From NCBI RefSeq assembly GCF_005747095.1, contig NZ_SWLG01000003.1:186001-250000 (forward strand): DNA of 64,000 nucleotides, given 5' to 3'. Below the pieces are notes generated by a model. The model was not told where the DNA came from and ran no database searches. It was given only the letters and a program-made list of their open reading frames with translations. The DNA is from Exobacillus caeni (GTDB lineage: Bacteria; Bacillota; Bacilli; Bacillales; Guptibacillaceae). The translations under genes were made by a program, and so were the position numbers. This document shows positions 9,520 to 18,762 of this stretch, piece after piece. Each line of letters begins with the position of its first letter. Within the stretch, counting starts at the first letter, position 1.

Positions 9520-10368
9520 ATGAAAAAGGTTGCTATTGTAACGGATAGCACTGCCTATATACCAGAAGAGATAAGAAAAGATCTGGAAATTACAATGGTG
9601 CCTCTTAACGTTATTTTTGGAAACGAATCTTATGAGGAAGAGGCAGAAATTACAGCAAGTGACTTTTATGAGAAGGTCAAACGTGATAATGAACTTCCAA
9701 AAACGTCGCAACCTTCGATCGGATATTTTGTTGATACATATGAGAAACTTTCAAAAAACCATGATGCGATTATAACGATTACACTTTCAAGCGGGATAAG
9801 CGGAACCTATCAATCGGCTATTTCTGCTGGCCAGATGGTGGAAGGGGCAGAAGTTTATGTCTTTGATTCGGAGATCAGCTGCATGGTGCAGGGCTTCTAT
9901 GTTATTGAAGCTGCGAGAATGGCTCTTGAAGGTAAAGATGCAAATTCCATCATGAACCGCCTGGAAGAAATAAAAAGTAGTGAACCGGAAGCGTATTTTA
10001 TGGTAGATGATTTGAGCCATCTTCATCGTGGAGGACGATTAAACGCAGCACAGCTAGTAGTTGGCAATCTTCTCCAAATAAAACCTGTTCTTACTTTTAA
10101 AGATAAAGTGATCGTTCCCTTTGAAAAGATCCGCACAAGGAAAAAGGCATTTAACCGAATTCTTCAGTTGTTCGATCAAGATGCTGTAAAGGGAAAAAAG
10201 ATCAAAGCAACCGTTATCCATGCGAATCAACCGGAAGAAGCCGAGAAGCTAAAAGAGGAAATTACCTCTAAGTATCCAAATGTTGACGTATCGGTCAGTT
10301 ACTTTGGTCCTGTTATTGCCACGCACCTTGGTGAAGGGGCACTAGGATTGGGCTGGTATCATGTATAA
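9520..10368 (+). CDS. degV: DegV-family fatty-acid-binding protein
   Basis: DegV proteins bind a long-chain fatty acid in a two-domain fold and, where studied, serve fatty-acid kinase (FakB type). The N-terminus KKVAIVTDSTAYIPEE, the motif TSQPSIGYFVDTYEKL, the ligand-binding SSGISGTYQSA and the HRGGRLNAAQ block are all present. At 282 residues it is full length. It follows degSU as in B. subtilis, although here the NlpC/P60 gene lies between. comFA starts 30 bases after it, so degV may be cotranscribed with comF. The ATG at 9520 follows GTGAGGG. Confidence 0.93.
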   Translation: MKKVAIVTDSTAYIPEEIRKDLEITMVPLNVIFGNESYEEEAEITASDFYEKVKRDNELPKTSQPSIGYFVDTYEKLSKNHDAIITITLSSGISGTYQSAISAGQMVEGAEVYVFDSEISCMVQGFYVIEAARMALEGKDANSIMNRLEEIKSSEPEAYFMVDDLSHLHRGGRLNAAQLVVGNLLQIKPVLTFKDKVIVPFEKIRTRKKAFNRILQLFDQDAVKGKKIKATVIHANQPEEAEKLKEEITSKYPNVDVSVSYFGPVIATHLGEGALGLGWYHV

Positions 10369-10398
10369 ATTAATTTACATATCATTGGAGGCAACATC

Positions 10399-11916
10399 AT
10401 GAAGTTCGCCTCCTTTTTATATGAAGGCCAAACGTTACTGGTTCCTGAAAAGCTTTCCAGTAAAGAAGTAATAGTAGATTCCCCTGTAGCTTCAATCAGC
10501 CAAATCCCTTATTGGGATACCCCTCCTGTAACTCCTTCTTTCACTTACTCAAAGCAAATACAACGATATCTTAGCGGCAAACAGTTGCTTTTGGAAGAGC
10601 TCCCTTTCTCAATAAATACAATCTATGAGCATTACTTGAATGGATACATAACGTTTGTAAAACCTATCAATCAACTAAATGAACGTTTTTACTGCACAAG
10701 GTGCGGGAATGATAAGGCCAATTTGTTCGCTTCTTTCCTATGTGCCAGGTGTGATAGGGAATGTATGTATTGCCGGAATTGCATCATGATGAAGCGGATC
10801 AGCCAGTGTACTCCATTGGTAGAATGGGTAGGACCAGAAATGTTGTTTGGGAATGAAGATTATAAAATGGAGTGGAACGGAAAACTTTCTAAAGGACAAA
10901 AGACTGCCGCTGACTTATTTGTAAAGTGTATTGGAAGCCGTGAAAAATTACTGATATGGGCTGTTTGCGGGGCTGGAAAAACAGAAGTATTATTTGAAGG
11001 GATTTCGGAAGCACTCAGTAAGGGACAAAGCATTTGCCTGGCAGCTCCGAGAACAGACGTAGTGATAGAATTAGCACCAAGAATTAAAAAGGCTTTTCCA
11101 ATGGTGGAAGTAGTTTCTTTACATGGAGGGAGCGAAGAACTACAAGAAAGAGGCCAAATTGTAATTTCTACAACCCATCAGCTGTTAAGATTTAACAATC
11201 ATTTTGACTTAATGATTGTAGATGAAGTGGATGCGTTTCCGTACTCTATTGACGATTCATTAAAATTTGCTGTTTTAAAAGCGGGTAAAAATGATGCAAC
11301 TGTAGCTTATCTAAGTGCAACTCCCGATAAGGACTTGAGGAATAAGGCAGATGTGGGAGAGATAACATCGGTCCGCATTCCAGCGAGATATCACGGACTT
11401 CCATTGCCTGTACCTGCGTTTAGATGGTGTGGAAATTGGCGAAAACATCTGAAAAGAGGAGCGATACCGGAGCAAGTTAACAATTGGCTAACTGAGCAGA
11501 TTGCAAAGAATAGCCAGGTGTTTTTGTTTGTACCCTCAGTTAACTTGCTTGAAAGCGTGTTTGATAGTGTGAAACTTAAGCTTCAGAATGTGGAGACTGT
11601 GCACGCTGAGGATCCTGGCAGGCATGAAAAGGTAAAAAGATTTCGTGAAGGAAAAACTTGCGTATTGATTACAACTACTATTTTGGAAAGAGGCATAACG
11701 GTCTCTAATGTCAGTGTAGGAGTATTAGGAGCGGAGGATAACATTTTTACAGAAAGCGCCCTCGTTCAAATCTCTGGAAGGGCTGGCAGAAGTGCGGATT
11801 ATCCGACCGGAGATGTTGTTTTCTTTCATTATGGTAAAACTTCTTCAATGATAGGAGCAGAGAACCATATCCAATCGATGAACGAGGAGGCGAAAAGAAA
11901 AGGATGGATATCTTAA
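10399..11916 (+). CDS. comFA: Competence ATPase/helicase ComFA
   Basis: DEAD-like ATPase needed for uptake of transforming DNA, acting at the inner face of the membrane. A cysteine cluster (C99, C102, C115, C118, C122, C125, C128) forms the known zinc-binding region. Walker A is AVCGAGKT (188-195) and Walker B is IVDEVDAFPY (D275-D278). Motif III SATP and the C-terminal helicase motifs TTTILERGITV and QISGRAGR follow. At 505 residues it is longer than B. subtilis ComFA (about 463), mostly at the N-terminus. GGAGG precedes the ATG. comFC overlaps its end; comFB is not present. Confidence 0.94.
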   Translation: MKFASFLYEGQTLLVPEKLSSKEVIVDSPVASISQIPYWDTPPVTPSFTYSKQIQRYLSGKQLLLEELPFSINTIYEHYLNGYITFVKPINQLNERFYCTRCGNDKANLFASFLCARCDRECMYCRNCIMMKRISQCTPLVEWVGPEMLFGNEDYKMEWNGKLSKGQKTAADLFVKCIGSREKLLIWAVCGAGKTEVLFEGISEALSKGQSICLAAPRTDVVIELAPRIKKAFPMVEVVSLHGGSEELQERGQIVISTTHQLLRFNNHFDLMIVDEVDAFPYSIDDSLKFAVLKAGKNDATVAYLSATPDKDLRNKADVGEITSVRIPARYHGLPLPVPAFRWCGNWRKHLKRGAIPEQVNNWLTEQIAKNSQVFLFVPSVNLLESVFDSVKLKLQNVETVHAEDPGRHEKVKRFREGKTCVLITTTILERGITVSNVSVGVLGAEDNIFTESALVQISGRAGRSADYPTGDVVFFHYGKTSSMIGAENHIQSMNEEAKRKGWIS

Positions 11917-12641
11917 CAGGTGATCATTATTGTTTATGGTGCGAGGGTAGATATTTCAATGACTTTAACTGGCGTTATCTTTTAGGAATGTCGACTAACG
12001 ATGGTATTTGCTCTGAATGCAGGGAGTCATTGCTATCTATTTCCGGGGAAATATGTCGTATTTGTGGTAGGATGCTCAACAATTTGTCGAAGGAATTCAG
12101 AAAAGGAGAGCTTTGCCTTGATTGCATCAGGTGGGAAGATGAGCCGGGATGGGCTGGAGTGCTTGTTAAAAATAGATCTGTTTACCAATATAATGATTTT
12201 CTAAAAGGCATTTTGTCTCGCATTAAATTTCGAGGTGATGCTGTGATGGTTTCTCCATTTATGTCCCCTCTAAAAACTCTCTTCAAATTAGAATTCCCGA
12301 ATGATGTTATTGTTGTCCCTATTCCTTTAAGCAGTGAACGATTGTATGAACGAGGGTTCAATCAGGCGAAGGTTTTAGCGGAATTGCTTGATGTCCAATT
12401 AAAAGAGATTTTGATCAGAGATTCCCATGAAGGAAAACAGAGTAAAAAGAACAGAAGGGAAAGGCTTGCTGTAATAAACCAATCGCTCTTTAAGTGCATA
12501 GATAATGTTGATTTAGAAGAAAAAAACGTCCTTTTGGTAGATGATATCTATACTACTGGCGTTACGATAAGAAACGCAGCTAAAGAATTGTTGAATAAGG
12601 GGGCCAACAAAGCATACTCTCTTACTGTTGCAAGGGGATGA
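11904..12641 (+). CDS. comFC: Competence protein ComFC (phosphoribosyltransferase fold)
   Basis: Partner of ComFA in DNA uptake, 245 residues. Paired cysteines form N-terminal zinc sites (CLWC, CSEC, CRICG, CLDC). The C-terminal half is a PRTase fold with VVPIPLSSERLYERGFNQA and the PRPP-loop motif VLLVDDIYTTGVT. The start overlaps comFA by 13 bases, and GGAGG lies 13 bases before the ATG, slightly long; translation is probably coupled. In B. subtilis comFB lies between the two genes, whereas here they are fused end to end. Confidence 0.93.
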   Translation: MDILTGDHYCLWCEGRYFNDFNWRYLLGMSTNDGICSECRESLLSISGEICRICGRMLNNLSKEFRKGELCLDCIRWEDEPGWAGVLVKNRSVYQYNDFLKGILSRIKFRGDAVMVSPFMSPLKTLFKLEFPNDVIVVPIPLSSERLYERGFNQAKVLAELLDVQLKEILIRDSHEGKQSKKNRRERLAVINQSLFKCIDNVDLEEKNVLLVDDIYTTGVTIRNAAKELLNKGANKAYSLTVARG

Positions 12642-12782
12642 ACGGCTTTGTCGAAAAGTATTTGTCCGGTACGCTAAGATTCGCCCATAATCTACAAAAT
12701 CACCCCTTTGACGAACGAGATAGCAAGGCTTATAGTTGAAGTGTGGCAAGGCCGCAAAGATTTTTGAAGGGAATGTGAATTG

Positions 12783-12980
12783 ATGCAAGGAAAAGTAAAA
12801 TGGTTTAATGCAGAAAAAGGTTTTGGATTTATCGAGCGTGAAGACGGAGATGACGTTTTCGTACATTTCTCCGCGATCAACATGGACGGCTTTAAATCCC
12901 TTGAAGAAGGACAAGAAGTACAGTTTGAAATCGTAGAAGGAGCTCGCGGCCCTCAAGCTGCAAATGTGGAACGCATTTAA
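12783..12980 (+). CDS. Cold-shock protein (CspA/CspB family)
   Basis: Single-stranded nucleic-acid chaperone of 65 residues. RNP1 KGFGFIER and RNP2 VFVHFSAI are exact, and the protein ends [10 protein letters not shown]. The ATG at 12783 is chosen. A TTG directly before it (12780) has better spacing from AAGGG and would give the usual family length (MMQGKVKWF), so the true start may be one codon upstream. The gene stands alone between comFC and hpf, where B. subtilis has flagellar genes. The 140-base upstream region could hold a cold-regulated leader. Confidence 0.93.
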   Translation: MQGKVKWFNAEKGFGFIEREDGDDVFVHFSAINMDGFKSLEEGQEVQFEIVEGARGPQAANVERI

Positions 12981-13006
12981 TAGACCTTTCTAATATTCAA
13001 ACGATA

Positions 13007-13040
13007 CCCCTGGACTAATTAGTTCAGGGGTTTTATTTTT
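13007..13040 (+). terminator. Terminator after the cold-shock gene
   Basis: Near-perfect palindrome CCCCTGGACTAATTAGTTCAGGGG (written as CCCCTGGACTAA / TTAGTTCAGGGG, with one G-U pair), followed by TTTTATTTTT. Confidence 0.88.
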
Positions 13041-13210
13041 GTTAACCTTTCCTGTTACATGTAAGAATTTTTACACGAAATAAAACTTTTATTTAAAGGA
13101 TTGATAATTCATTTAACACTTTTTCAAAAGATACAGATAGCTTTTTTGTGAATTAACAAGAAAGCTATAATAATGAATAATATTGTTTTTCTGGTTTTTA
13201 ATATCTTAGA

Positions 13211-13252
13211 AAATGAGACAACGAAGCGATACCTCTATGCTCTTCCAATGAC
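13211..13252 (-). repeat. Degenerate copy of the structured GCTCTCC/TCGCTTCG repeat family
   Basis: Read on the minus strand this stretch gives TTGGAAGAGCATAGAGG followed by TATCGCTTCGTTGTCTC. It matches the 3' end of the element at 27518-27611 (GGGGAGAGCAAAGAAG, then TATCGCTTCGTTGTCCC). Only this end is recognisable. Nearby on the same strand GCTTACATACAAGC recalls the GCTTCTTACATGCGAGC block of other copies, but this is weak. Confidence 0.55.
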
Positions 13253-13469
13253 CAGATTCTTATTATTGTCGGAGGTGGAAAAGCTTGTATGTAAGCATTC
13301 GAGAACACATAACAAGCGCGAGGACTGCAAAGCTGAATAAAAGTTAACAACCCTCTCTGACAGAGCCAATAAGAAAGTAACTAATTTCTATGACACATCT
13401 CACCTTTTTTGTGAAAAACATGTCGAACTGGTAAAGAAAAAGTGAAAAGAATGTCAAAAATAATTACAA

Positions 13470-13496
13470 GTTTGTGAAGGTATTGGGGTAGGGAAT
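13470..13496 (+). promoter_or_regulatory. Candidate SigB-type promoter of hpf
   Basis: GTTTGT (13470-13475), a 15-base spacer, then GGGAAT (13491-13496). This resembles the general-stress sigma-B consensus GTTTAA-N13-15-GGGTAT. It lies 37 bases before the hpf start. The B. subtilis homologue yvyD is a known SigB target. The -10 region also partly fits SigH, but no SigH -35 is correctly placed. Confidence 0.45.
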
Positions 13497-13533
13497 ATCG
13501 AAAAATATAAGTATACGGAAGGAGGAGTTCTAC

Positions 13534-14079
13534 ATGATGAATTTTAACATTCGCGGAGAAAATATTAAGGTGACACCAGCTTTAAGAGATTATACTGAAA
13601 AGAAAGTAGGTAAGCTAGAACGTTACTTTGATACTGCACCGAATTCAGATGTGAACGTCAATATGAAAGTATATAACGAACAACAGATGATCGAGGTAAC
13701 AATTCCGATGCCGAACCTTTTGCTTCGAGCAGAGGAAGAACACGCTGATATGTATGCAGCAATCGATCTTGTTGTTGAAAAGCTTGAAAGACAAATCCGT
13801 AAACATAAAACGAAAGTTAATCGCAAGTTTCGCCAGGAAGGCAGCGTAAAATATATGTTCCGTAATGATACGAGCATTCCGGTTGAGGAAGACGAGGATT
13901 TAGAAGTTGTAAAGAAAAAGCGTTTTACCCTCAAACCGATGGATGTAGAGGAAGCGATTTTACAAATGGATATGCTGGGCCATAATTTCTACGTTTTCTC
14001 TAATGCTGTTAGTGGAGATACAAATGTTGTATATAAACGCAGAGATGGAAAATATGGTTTGATTGAAAAAGACGAATAG
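13534..14079 (+). CDS. hpf: Long-form ribosome hibernation promoting factor Hpf
   Basis: Dimerises 70S ribosomes into inactive 100S particles in stationary phase and stress. The N-terminal S30AE domain (residues 1-100: FNIRGENIKVTPALRDYTEKKVGKLERYF) is followed by a charged linker and the C-terminal dimerisation domain with KRFTLKPMDVEEAILQMDMLGHNFYVF. The 181 residues make this the long form, which dimerises without a separate RMF. GGAGGAG precedes the ATG pair at 13534/13537; either could be used. It lies directly before secA, as in B. subtilis. Confidence 0.95.
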   Translation: MMNFNIRGENIKVTPALRDYTEKKVGKLERYFDTAPNSDVNVNMKVYNEQQMIEVTIPMPNLLLRAEEEHADMYAAIDLVVEKLERQIRKHKTKVNRKFRQEGSVKYMFRNDTSIPVEEDEDLEVVKKKRFTLKPMDVEEAILQMDMLGHNFYVFSNAVSGDTNVVYKRRDGKYGLIEKDE

Positions 14080-14086
14080 AAGTACT

Positions 14087-14117
14087 AGAGCGCAACCCAT
14101 AGGGTTGTGCTCTTTTG
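14087..14117 (+). terminator. Terminator after hpf
   Basis: Twelve-bp stem AGAGCGCAACCC / GGGTTGTGCTCT (one G-U pair) around ATA, then TTTT. Confidence 0.87.
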
Positions 14118-14175
14118 CTGTTGAACACTAAAATAAATGGATCTATTCGCATGGTTTGTTGTTAATAAGATTCAC

Positions 14176-14360
14176 AATAGAGAGGAACTGCGACGCCAGT
14201 TACTGCTGACTGATACGTCGCGCTGAGCCTCCTCGTTCGCACGAAACGCCTTTCTGGTTTTGGCTCACCCACCACACGAAGAAAATGTGATGTTCATTTT
14301 CGAGGAGTCTACGTGTACTTCCTTCGCCGATCGGTGCTTTGACTTCCACATCATTGAAAA
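14176..14360 (-). repeat. Degenerate GC-rich intergenic repeat, minus orientation
   Basis: Read on the minus strand the segment contains GAAGGAAGTACACG, TAGACTCCTCG, GTGGGTGAGCC and GAGGAGGCTCAGC. The 10-mer GAGGAGGCTC is shared with the clear element at 32698-32820, and the order of blocks is the same. It is diverged, and its borders are approximate. Two overlapping open frames in this area have no ribosome site and are not counted as genes. Confidence 0.5.
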
Positions 14361-14363
14361 ACG

Positions 14364-14495
14364 TCAATTGATTGGTGCAGGGGGCAGCCGACTCCTGCGG
14401 GAAAAGCAACAGCTGAAGATCCCACAGGAAGCGGTTTTTGCTGAGGAAGCTGAAGCGTTGCCCGCGGAAAGCGAACTGCCGGAGCAGAAATCAAT
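14364..14495 (+). repeat. GC-rich palindromic intergenic repeat, plus orientation
   Basis: Starts TCAATTGATTGGTGCAGGGG, contains GACTCCTGCGGGAAAAGC and GCCCGCGGAAAGCGA, and ends GGAGCAGAAATCAAT. The 15-mer GCCCGCGGAAAGCGA and the TTGATTGG start are shared with the element at 32698-32820. This family of imperfect palindromes is, to my knowledge, widely scattered in Bacillaceae genomes. The copy lies head to head with the minus-strand copy at 14176-14360, and both fill the hpf-secA gap. From 14496 to 14742 nothing else is clear. Confidence 0.7.
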
Positions 14496-14742
14496 GCTGT
14501 AATTGCGTCGCAGTTTATCGCTTTTGTGCAAAAACAACAATCTTTTAGAAAAGAGCCAGGTTAATAATTCAAAACAAGCTTAATTGGATAATAATGTTAA
14601 AATATAGGGCGGGCATTGTTAATTTCCTTGTATGGAGTGGAGGGAATTGTTAAAATGAGTACATGTATTAATAGTAATGGGATTAATTTTAAGCAATATA
14701 GATCTTTCATCCATTCCTTACAGAAAGAGGAGCGCGTTAGTT

Positions 14743-17256
14743 ATGATAGGTATATTGAAGAAAATATTGCCAAACAGCAATGAACGTCAGTTAGGTCGTT
14801 TACAAAAGATTGCAGATCAAGTTGAAGCTTTTTCCGATGAGATGAAGAAGAAATCGGATGAAGAGCTTAAGAATAAAACGGAAGAATTTAAATCGCGTAT
14901 TGAAAAGGGAGAAAAATTGGACAAGATTCTTCCTGAAGCGTTTGCTGTTGTTAGAGAAGCCGCTGAGCGTGTTTTGAAGATGCGGCCGTATCCGGTACAG
15001 ATCATGGGTGCTGTCTCCCTTCATGAAGGCAACATCTCTGAAATGAAAACCGGTGAAGGTAAAACACTGACAGCTACGATGCCTGTTTACTTAAATGCTT
15101 TAACAGGTAAGGGCGTCCATGTCATTACGGTCAATGAATATCTCGCAAGCCGTGATGCAGAAGAAATGGGCGAATTATATAATTTCCTTGGACTGTCTGT
15201 TGGTTTGAACATCAGCGGATTGTCTAAGGAAGAGAAAAAAGAAGCATACGATGCGGATATCACTTACGGAACAAACAACGAGTTTGGATTTGATTATTTA
15301 AGGGATAATATGGTCCTTTATAAGGAAGAGATGGTGCAACGCCCTCTTCATTATGCAATCATTGACGAGGTTGACTCCGTATTGATCGATGAAGCGAGGA
15401 CCCCTTTAATCATTTCCGGTTCTGCTGAAAAGTCTACTGTCCTTTACACACAGGCCAATACGTTTGTCAGAACTTTGAAAGAAGAAGAAGATTATACGAT
15501 CGATATAAAGACAAAGAACGTCCAGCTTACTGAAGAAGGTATCACAAAGGCTGAACGATTCTTTAACATCGACAACCTATATGATTACAAGCATGTTGCT
15601 TTAAACCATCATATTAACCAGGCGCTTAAAGCCAATGTTATTATGCTTCGCGATACCGACTATGTTGTGCAGGAAGGCGAGGTTGTGATCGTTGACCAGT
15701 TTACAGGTCGTTTAATGGCAGGACGCCGATACAGCGATGGACTTCACCAGGCGATTGAAGCAAAAGAAGGCCTGGAAATCCAGCGTGAAAGTATGACGCT
15801 TGCTACGATCACATTTCAGAACTATTTCCGTATGTATGAAAAGCTTGCCGGTATGACCGGTACGGCAAAAACTGAGGAAGAGGAATTCCGTAACATCTAC
15901 AATATGAACGTTATTGTGATCCCGACGAATAGACCGATTATTCGTGAAGACAACCCTGACCTCGTTTATAAGTCTACTATAGGAAAATTTAAGGCAGTGG
16001 CGGAGGAAATAGCTGAGCGCCATAAAAAAGGGCAGCCGGTCCTTGTGGGTACAGTTGCAGTAGAAACTTCAGAGTTAATCTCAGATGTCTTGAAGAAGAA
16101 TAAAATACCTCATAATGTGTTAAATGCGAAAAATCACGGGCGTGAGGCTGAGATCATAGAGAACGCCGGGCAAAGAGGCGTGGTTACGATCGCAACAAAC
16201 ATGGCCGGCCGTGGTACGGATATTAAACTTGGTGAAGGCGTAAGAGAGCTTGGCGGATTATTCATTCTTGGAACAGAGCGCCATGAAAGCCGTCGTATCG
16301 ATAACCAGCTTCGAGGTCGTTCCGGTCGTCAGGGAGATCCGGGTGCATCACGCTTCTACATTTCGATGGAAGACGAGTTAATGCGCCGTTTCGGTTCTGA
16401 AAATATGATGAACATGATGGATCGCCTGGGCATGGAAGAAGATCAGCCGATTGAAAGCAAACTTGTCTCAAGAGCAGTTGAATCTGCACAAAAACGTGTA
16501 GAAGGTAACAATTTCGATGCCCGTAAGCAGTTGCTTCAATATGACGATGTGATGCGCCAGCAACGCGAGGTTATCTATAAGCAAAGAGCAGAAGTGCTTG
16601 AATCAGACAACTTACGTGAAATAGTTGAAGAAATGATCCACTCTGTTGTAGAGCGCCTTGTACGGATTCATACACCAGAGCAAGAAATTGAAGAAGATTG
16701 GAATTTGCAGGCGATCGTGGATCATGCTAACGGTACGTTTATGTATGAAGGAATGGTTACGGTTGATCAACTGAAAAAGCTTGATCCGGAAGAAATGATC
16801 GAGCTTTATATGGAAAAAGTAAAAGAAATCTATGATGAAAAAGAACAGCAAATTGAGCCAGAACGCCTGCGCGAATTTGAGAAAGTTATCGTACTTCGAA
16901 GTGTTGACCGCAAATGGATGGATCATATCGATGCGATGGATCAATTGCGTCAGGGAATCCACCTTCGTGCATACGGCCAGAACGATCCGCTAAGAGAATA
17001 TCAATTTGAAGGATTCCAAATGTTCGAAGATATGGTCGCCGAGATCGAGGAGGAAGTTGCAACTTATGTTATGAAGGCACAGATCGAAAGCAACCTTCAG
17101 CGTGAAAAGGTTGCCGAAGGAAAAGCAGTGAATCCTAAGGAAGAAGGAAGCACAAAGAAAAAGCCTGTCCGCAAAAAACAGGACATCAAACGAAATGACC
17201 CATGCCCGTGCGGAAGCGGCAAAAAATACAAAAACTGCCACGGAGCAAATGCGTAA
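14743..17256 (+). CDS. secA: Preprotein translocase ATPase SecA
   Basis: Motor of the Sec pathway, driving unfolded proteins through SecYEG. Walker A is MKTGEGKTL (residues 101-109), the DEAD-like motif is [17 protein letters not shown], and the second nucleotide domain has [13 protein letters not shown] and [13 protein letters not shown]. The C-terminal zinc tail [15 protein letters not shown] binds SecB/ribosome in other species. Length 837 matches B. subtilis SecA (841). The ATG at 14743 follows AGAGGAG and gives MIGILKKIL, as expected; upstream in-frame starts lack a ribosome site. Confidence 0.98.
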   Translation: MIGILKKILPNSNERQLGRLQKIADQVEAFSDEMKKKSDEELKNKTEEFKSRIEKGEKLDKILPEAFAVVREAAERVLKMRPYPVQIMGAVSLHEGNISEMKTGEGKTLTATMPVYLNALTGKGVHVITVNEYLASRDAEEMGELYNFLGLSVGLNISGLSKEEKKEAYDADITYGTNNEFGFDYLRDNMVLYKEEMVQRPLHYAIIDEVDSVLIDEARTPLIISGSAEKSTVLYTQANTFVRTLKEEEDYTIDIKTKNVQLTEEGITKAERFFNIDNLYDYKHVALNHHINQALKANVIMLRDTDYVVQEGEVVIVDQFTGRLMAGRRYSDGLHQAIEAKEGLEIQRESMTLATITFQNYFRMYEKLAGMTGTAKTEEEEFRNIYNMNVIVIPTNRPIIREDNPDLVYKSTIGKFKAVAEEIAERHKKGQPVLVGTVAVETSELISDVLKKNKIPHNVLNAKNHGREAEIIENAGQRGVVTIATNMAGRGTDIKLGEGVRELGGLFILGTERHESRRIDNQLRGRSGRQGDPGASRFYISMEDELMRRFGSENMMNMMDRLGMEEDQPIESKLVSRAVESAQKRVEGNNFDARKQLLQYDDVMRQQREVIYKQRAEVLESDNLREIVEEMIHSVVERLVRIHTPEQEIEEDWNLQAIVDHANGTFMYEGMVTVDQLKKLDPEEMIELYMEKVKEIYDEKEQQIEPERLREFEKVIVLRSVDRKWMDHIDAMDQLRQGIHLRAYGQNDPLREYQFEGFQMFEDMVAEIEEEVATYVMKAQIESNLQREKVAEGKAVNPKEEGSTKKKPVRKKQDIKRNDPCPCGSGKKYKNCHGANA

Positions 17257-17295
17257 GAACGTAGGGTAGGTGCATCAGCATCTACCTGTTCTTTC
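17256..17295 (+). terminator. Possible weak terminator after secA
   Basis: Hairpin AGAAC ... GGTAGGTGC ATCA GCATCTACC ... GTTCT with an internal bulge, followed by TTTC. The U-run is poor, so it may only partly stop transcription before prfB. Confidence 0.4.
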
Positions 17296-17434
17296 GATTA
17301 GAAAGTGGTCGATTTCGTGAGTGGCTTCACTTTCAGGAAGAGCGAAAAAGCTTATCTAGTTAATGCAGGTTTTAGAATAATGTTAAAAAGCTATAATAAA
17401 GTACTAATGACAATGATTAGATGAGGTGTTCAAT

Positions 17435-18548
17435 ATGGAATTAGCTGAAATTAAAAGTGAACTTCAAACCATCGAGAAACGATTAAATGACTTCAGGGGG
17501 TCTCTTTGACCTCTCGACTAAAAAGGAAAAAATCGCTGAACTAGATGAACAAATGACATCTCCCGACTTCTGGGATGACCAGAACGCTGCACAGTCTGTT
17601 ATCAATGAATCTAACGCGATCAAAGAGATGGTCAATCAATTTGAAGAGCTTCATGAAAAATATGAGAATCTTGATGTTTCATACGAGCTTGTAAAAGAAG
17701 AAGAAGATCAGGATTTGCGTTCAGAGCTTGAAGAAGAAATCACGACTCTAAAAAAAGAATTAAACGATTATGAGCTAACTCTACTATTAAGTGAGCCCTA
17801 TGATAAAAACAACGCGATTCTCGAGCTGCACCCGGGGGCAGGAGGAACAGAGTCTCAGGATTGGGCTTCCATGCTCCTCAGAATGTATACAAGATGGGCG
17901 GAGAGAAAAGGCTTTAAAGTAGAAACGATGGATTACTTGCCTGGAGATGAAGCCGGTGTTAAAAGTGTAACCCTGTTGATCAAGGGACATAACGCATATG
18001 GTTATCTTAAAGCGGAAAAGGGAGTTCATCGTCTCGTTAGAATTTCTCCTTTTGATTCAAGTGGAAGAAGGCATACTTCCTTCGTATCGTGTGAAGTAAT
18101 GCCGGAATTTAATGATGAAATTGAAATTGATATCAAAACAGAAGATCTTAAAATCGACACGTATCGTGCCAGTGGTGCAGGCGGCCAGCACGTAAACACT
18201 ACTGACTCTGCCGTGCGAATCACTCATCTGCCTACAAATGTAGTAGTGAGCTGCCAAACAGAACGCTCTCAGATTAAAAACCGGGAACGGGCAATGAAGA
18301 TGCTGAAAGCAAAACTATATCAGAAGCGAATAGAAGAACAGGAAGCCCAGTTGGCGGAAATTCGTGGTGAACAAAAAGAAATAGGCTGGGGAAGCCAGAT
18401 CCGTTCTTACGTTTTCCACCCATACAGCCTTGTTAAAGACCATCGTACAAATACAGAAATCGGAAACACACAGGCGGTAATGGATGGTGAGCTCGATCCG
18501 TTTATCGATGCTTACCTTCGTTCAAAATTAAATAATGAAGCAAAGTAG
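17435..18548 (+). CDS. prfB: Peptide chain release factor 2, programmed +1 frameshift
   Basis: RF2 ends translation at UGA and UAA. The coding sequence is in two frames: 17435-17506 (24 codons from an ATG with AGGTG upstream), then +1 to 17508-18548, giving 370 residues. The in-frame TGA at 17507-17509 is the autoregulatory stop. The tripeptide SPF (204-206), specific for RF2, and the catalytic GGQ (249-251) in [15 protein letters not shown] are present. Length fits the family. Reading only the second frame from 17487 would miss the true start. A -10 box TATAAT at 17392-17397 suggests a promoter of its own. It follows secA, as in B. subtilis. Confidence 0.97.
17495..17510 (+). promoter_or_regulatory. 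prfB programmed +1 frameshift site
   Basis: The site reads AGG GGG TCT CTT TGA C. An internal Shine-Dalgarno-like AGGGGG, the slippery CTT and the following TGA-C match the E. coli and Bacillus RF2 frameshift sites. When RF2 is scarce the ribosome slips on CTT into the +1 frame (GAC CTC TCG), so RF2 controls its own synthesis. Confidence 0.96.
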
Positions 18549-18575
18549 CCTCTAGTTTATAGAGGTTATTTTTTT
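18546..18575 (+). terminator. Terminator after prfB
   Basis: Stem TAGCCTCTA / TAGAGGTTA (with G-U pairs) around the loop GTTTA, followed by TTTTTTTT. It starts at the prfB stop codon. Confidence 0.85.
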
Positions 18576-18762
18576 TGGCTTTACAAAAGATAATAGGAAG
18601 AACAGATGATAAAAAGACGAAAAAATCAATCAATTTTCACCTCTTTACCACGTTGATTTGACGCTGTTTACACTAAAAAAAGCCGGTGATATACTCAATA
18701 AGGTTTGCTTAAACAGAACAGGACAAGCACCTAAGAATACGGACAATTAAGCGGTGATAAAA

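Larger units (their letters stand above)
13041..13533. other. Long AT-rich gap before hpf
   Basis: About 490 bases without a gene. It holds one degenerate repeat fragment (13211-13252) and a candidate SigB-type promoter near 13470; both are listed separately. The rest is AT-rich with no convincing ORF. In B. subtilis the flagellar late genes lie between comFC and the hpf homologue yvyD. Confidence 0.5.

Noticed and set aside
13476-13498. SigH promoter for hpf.
   Set aside because: The -10-like sequence AGGGAATAT fits, but a SigH -35 would have to end about 11-12 bases upstream and none is there.
14200-14502. Two overlapping open frames on opposite strands between hpf and secA.
   Set aside because: No ribosome site, no recognisable protein similarity, and both lie within diverged palindromic repeats.
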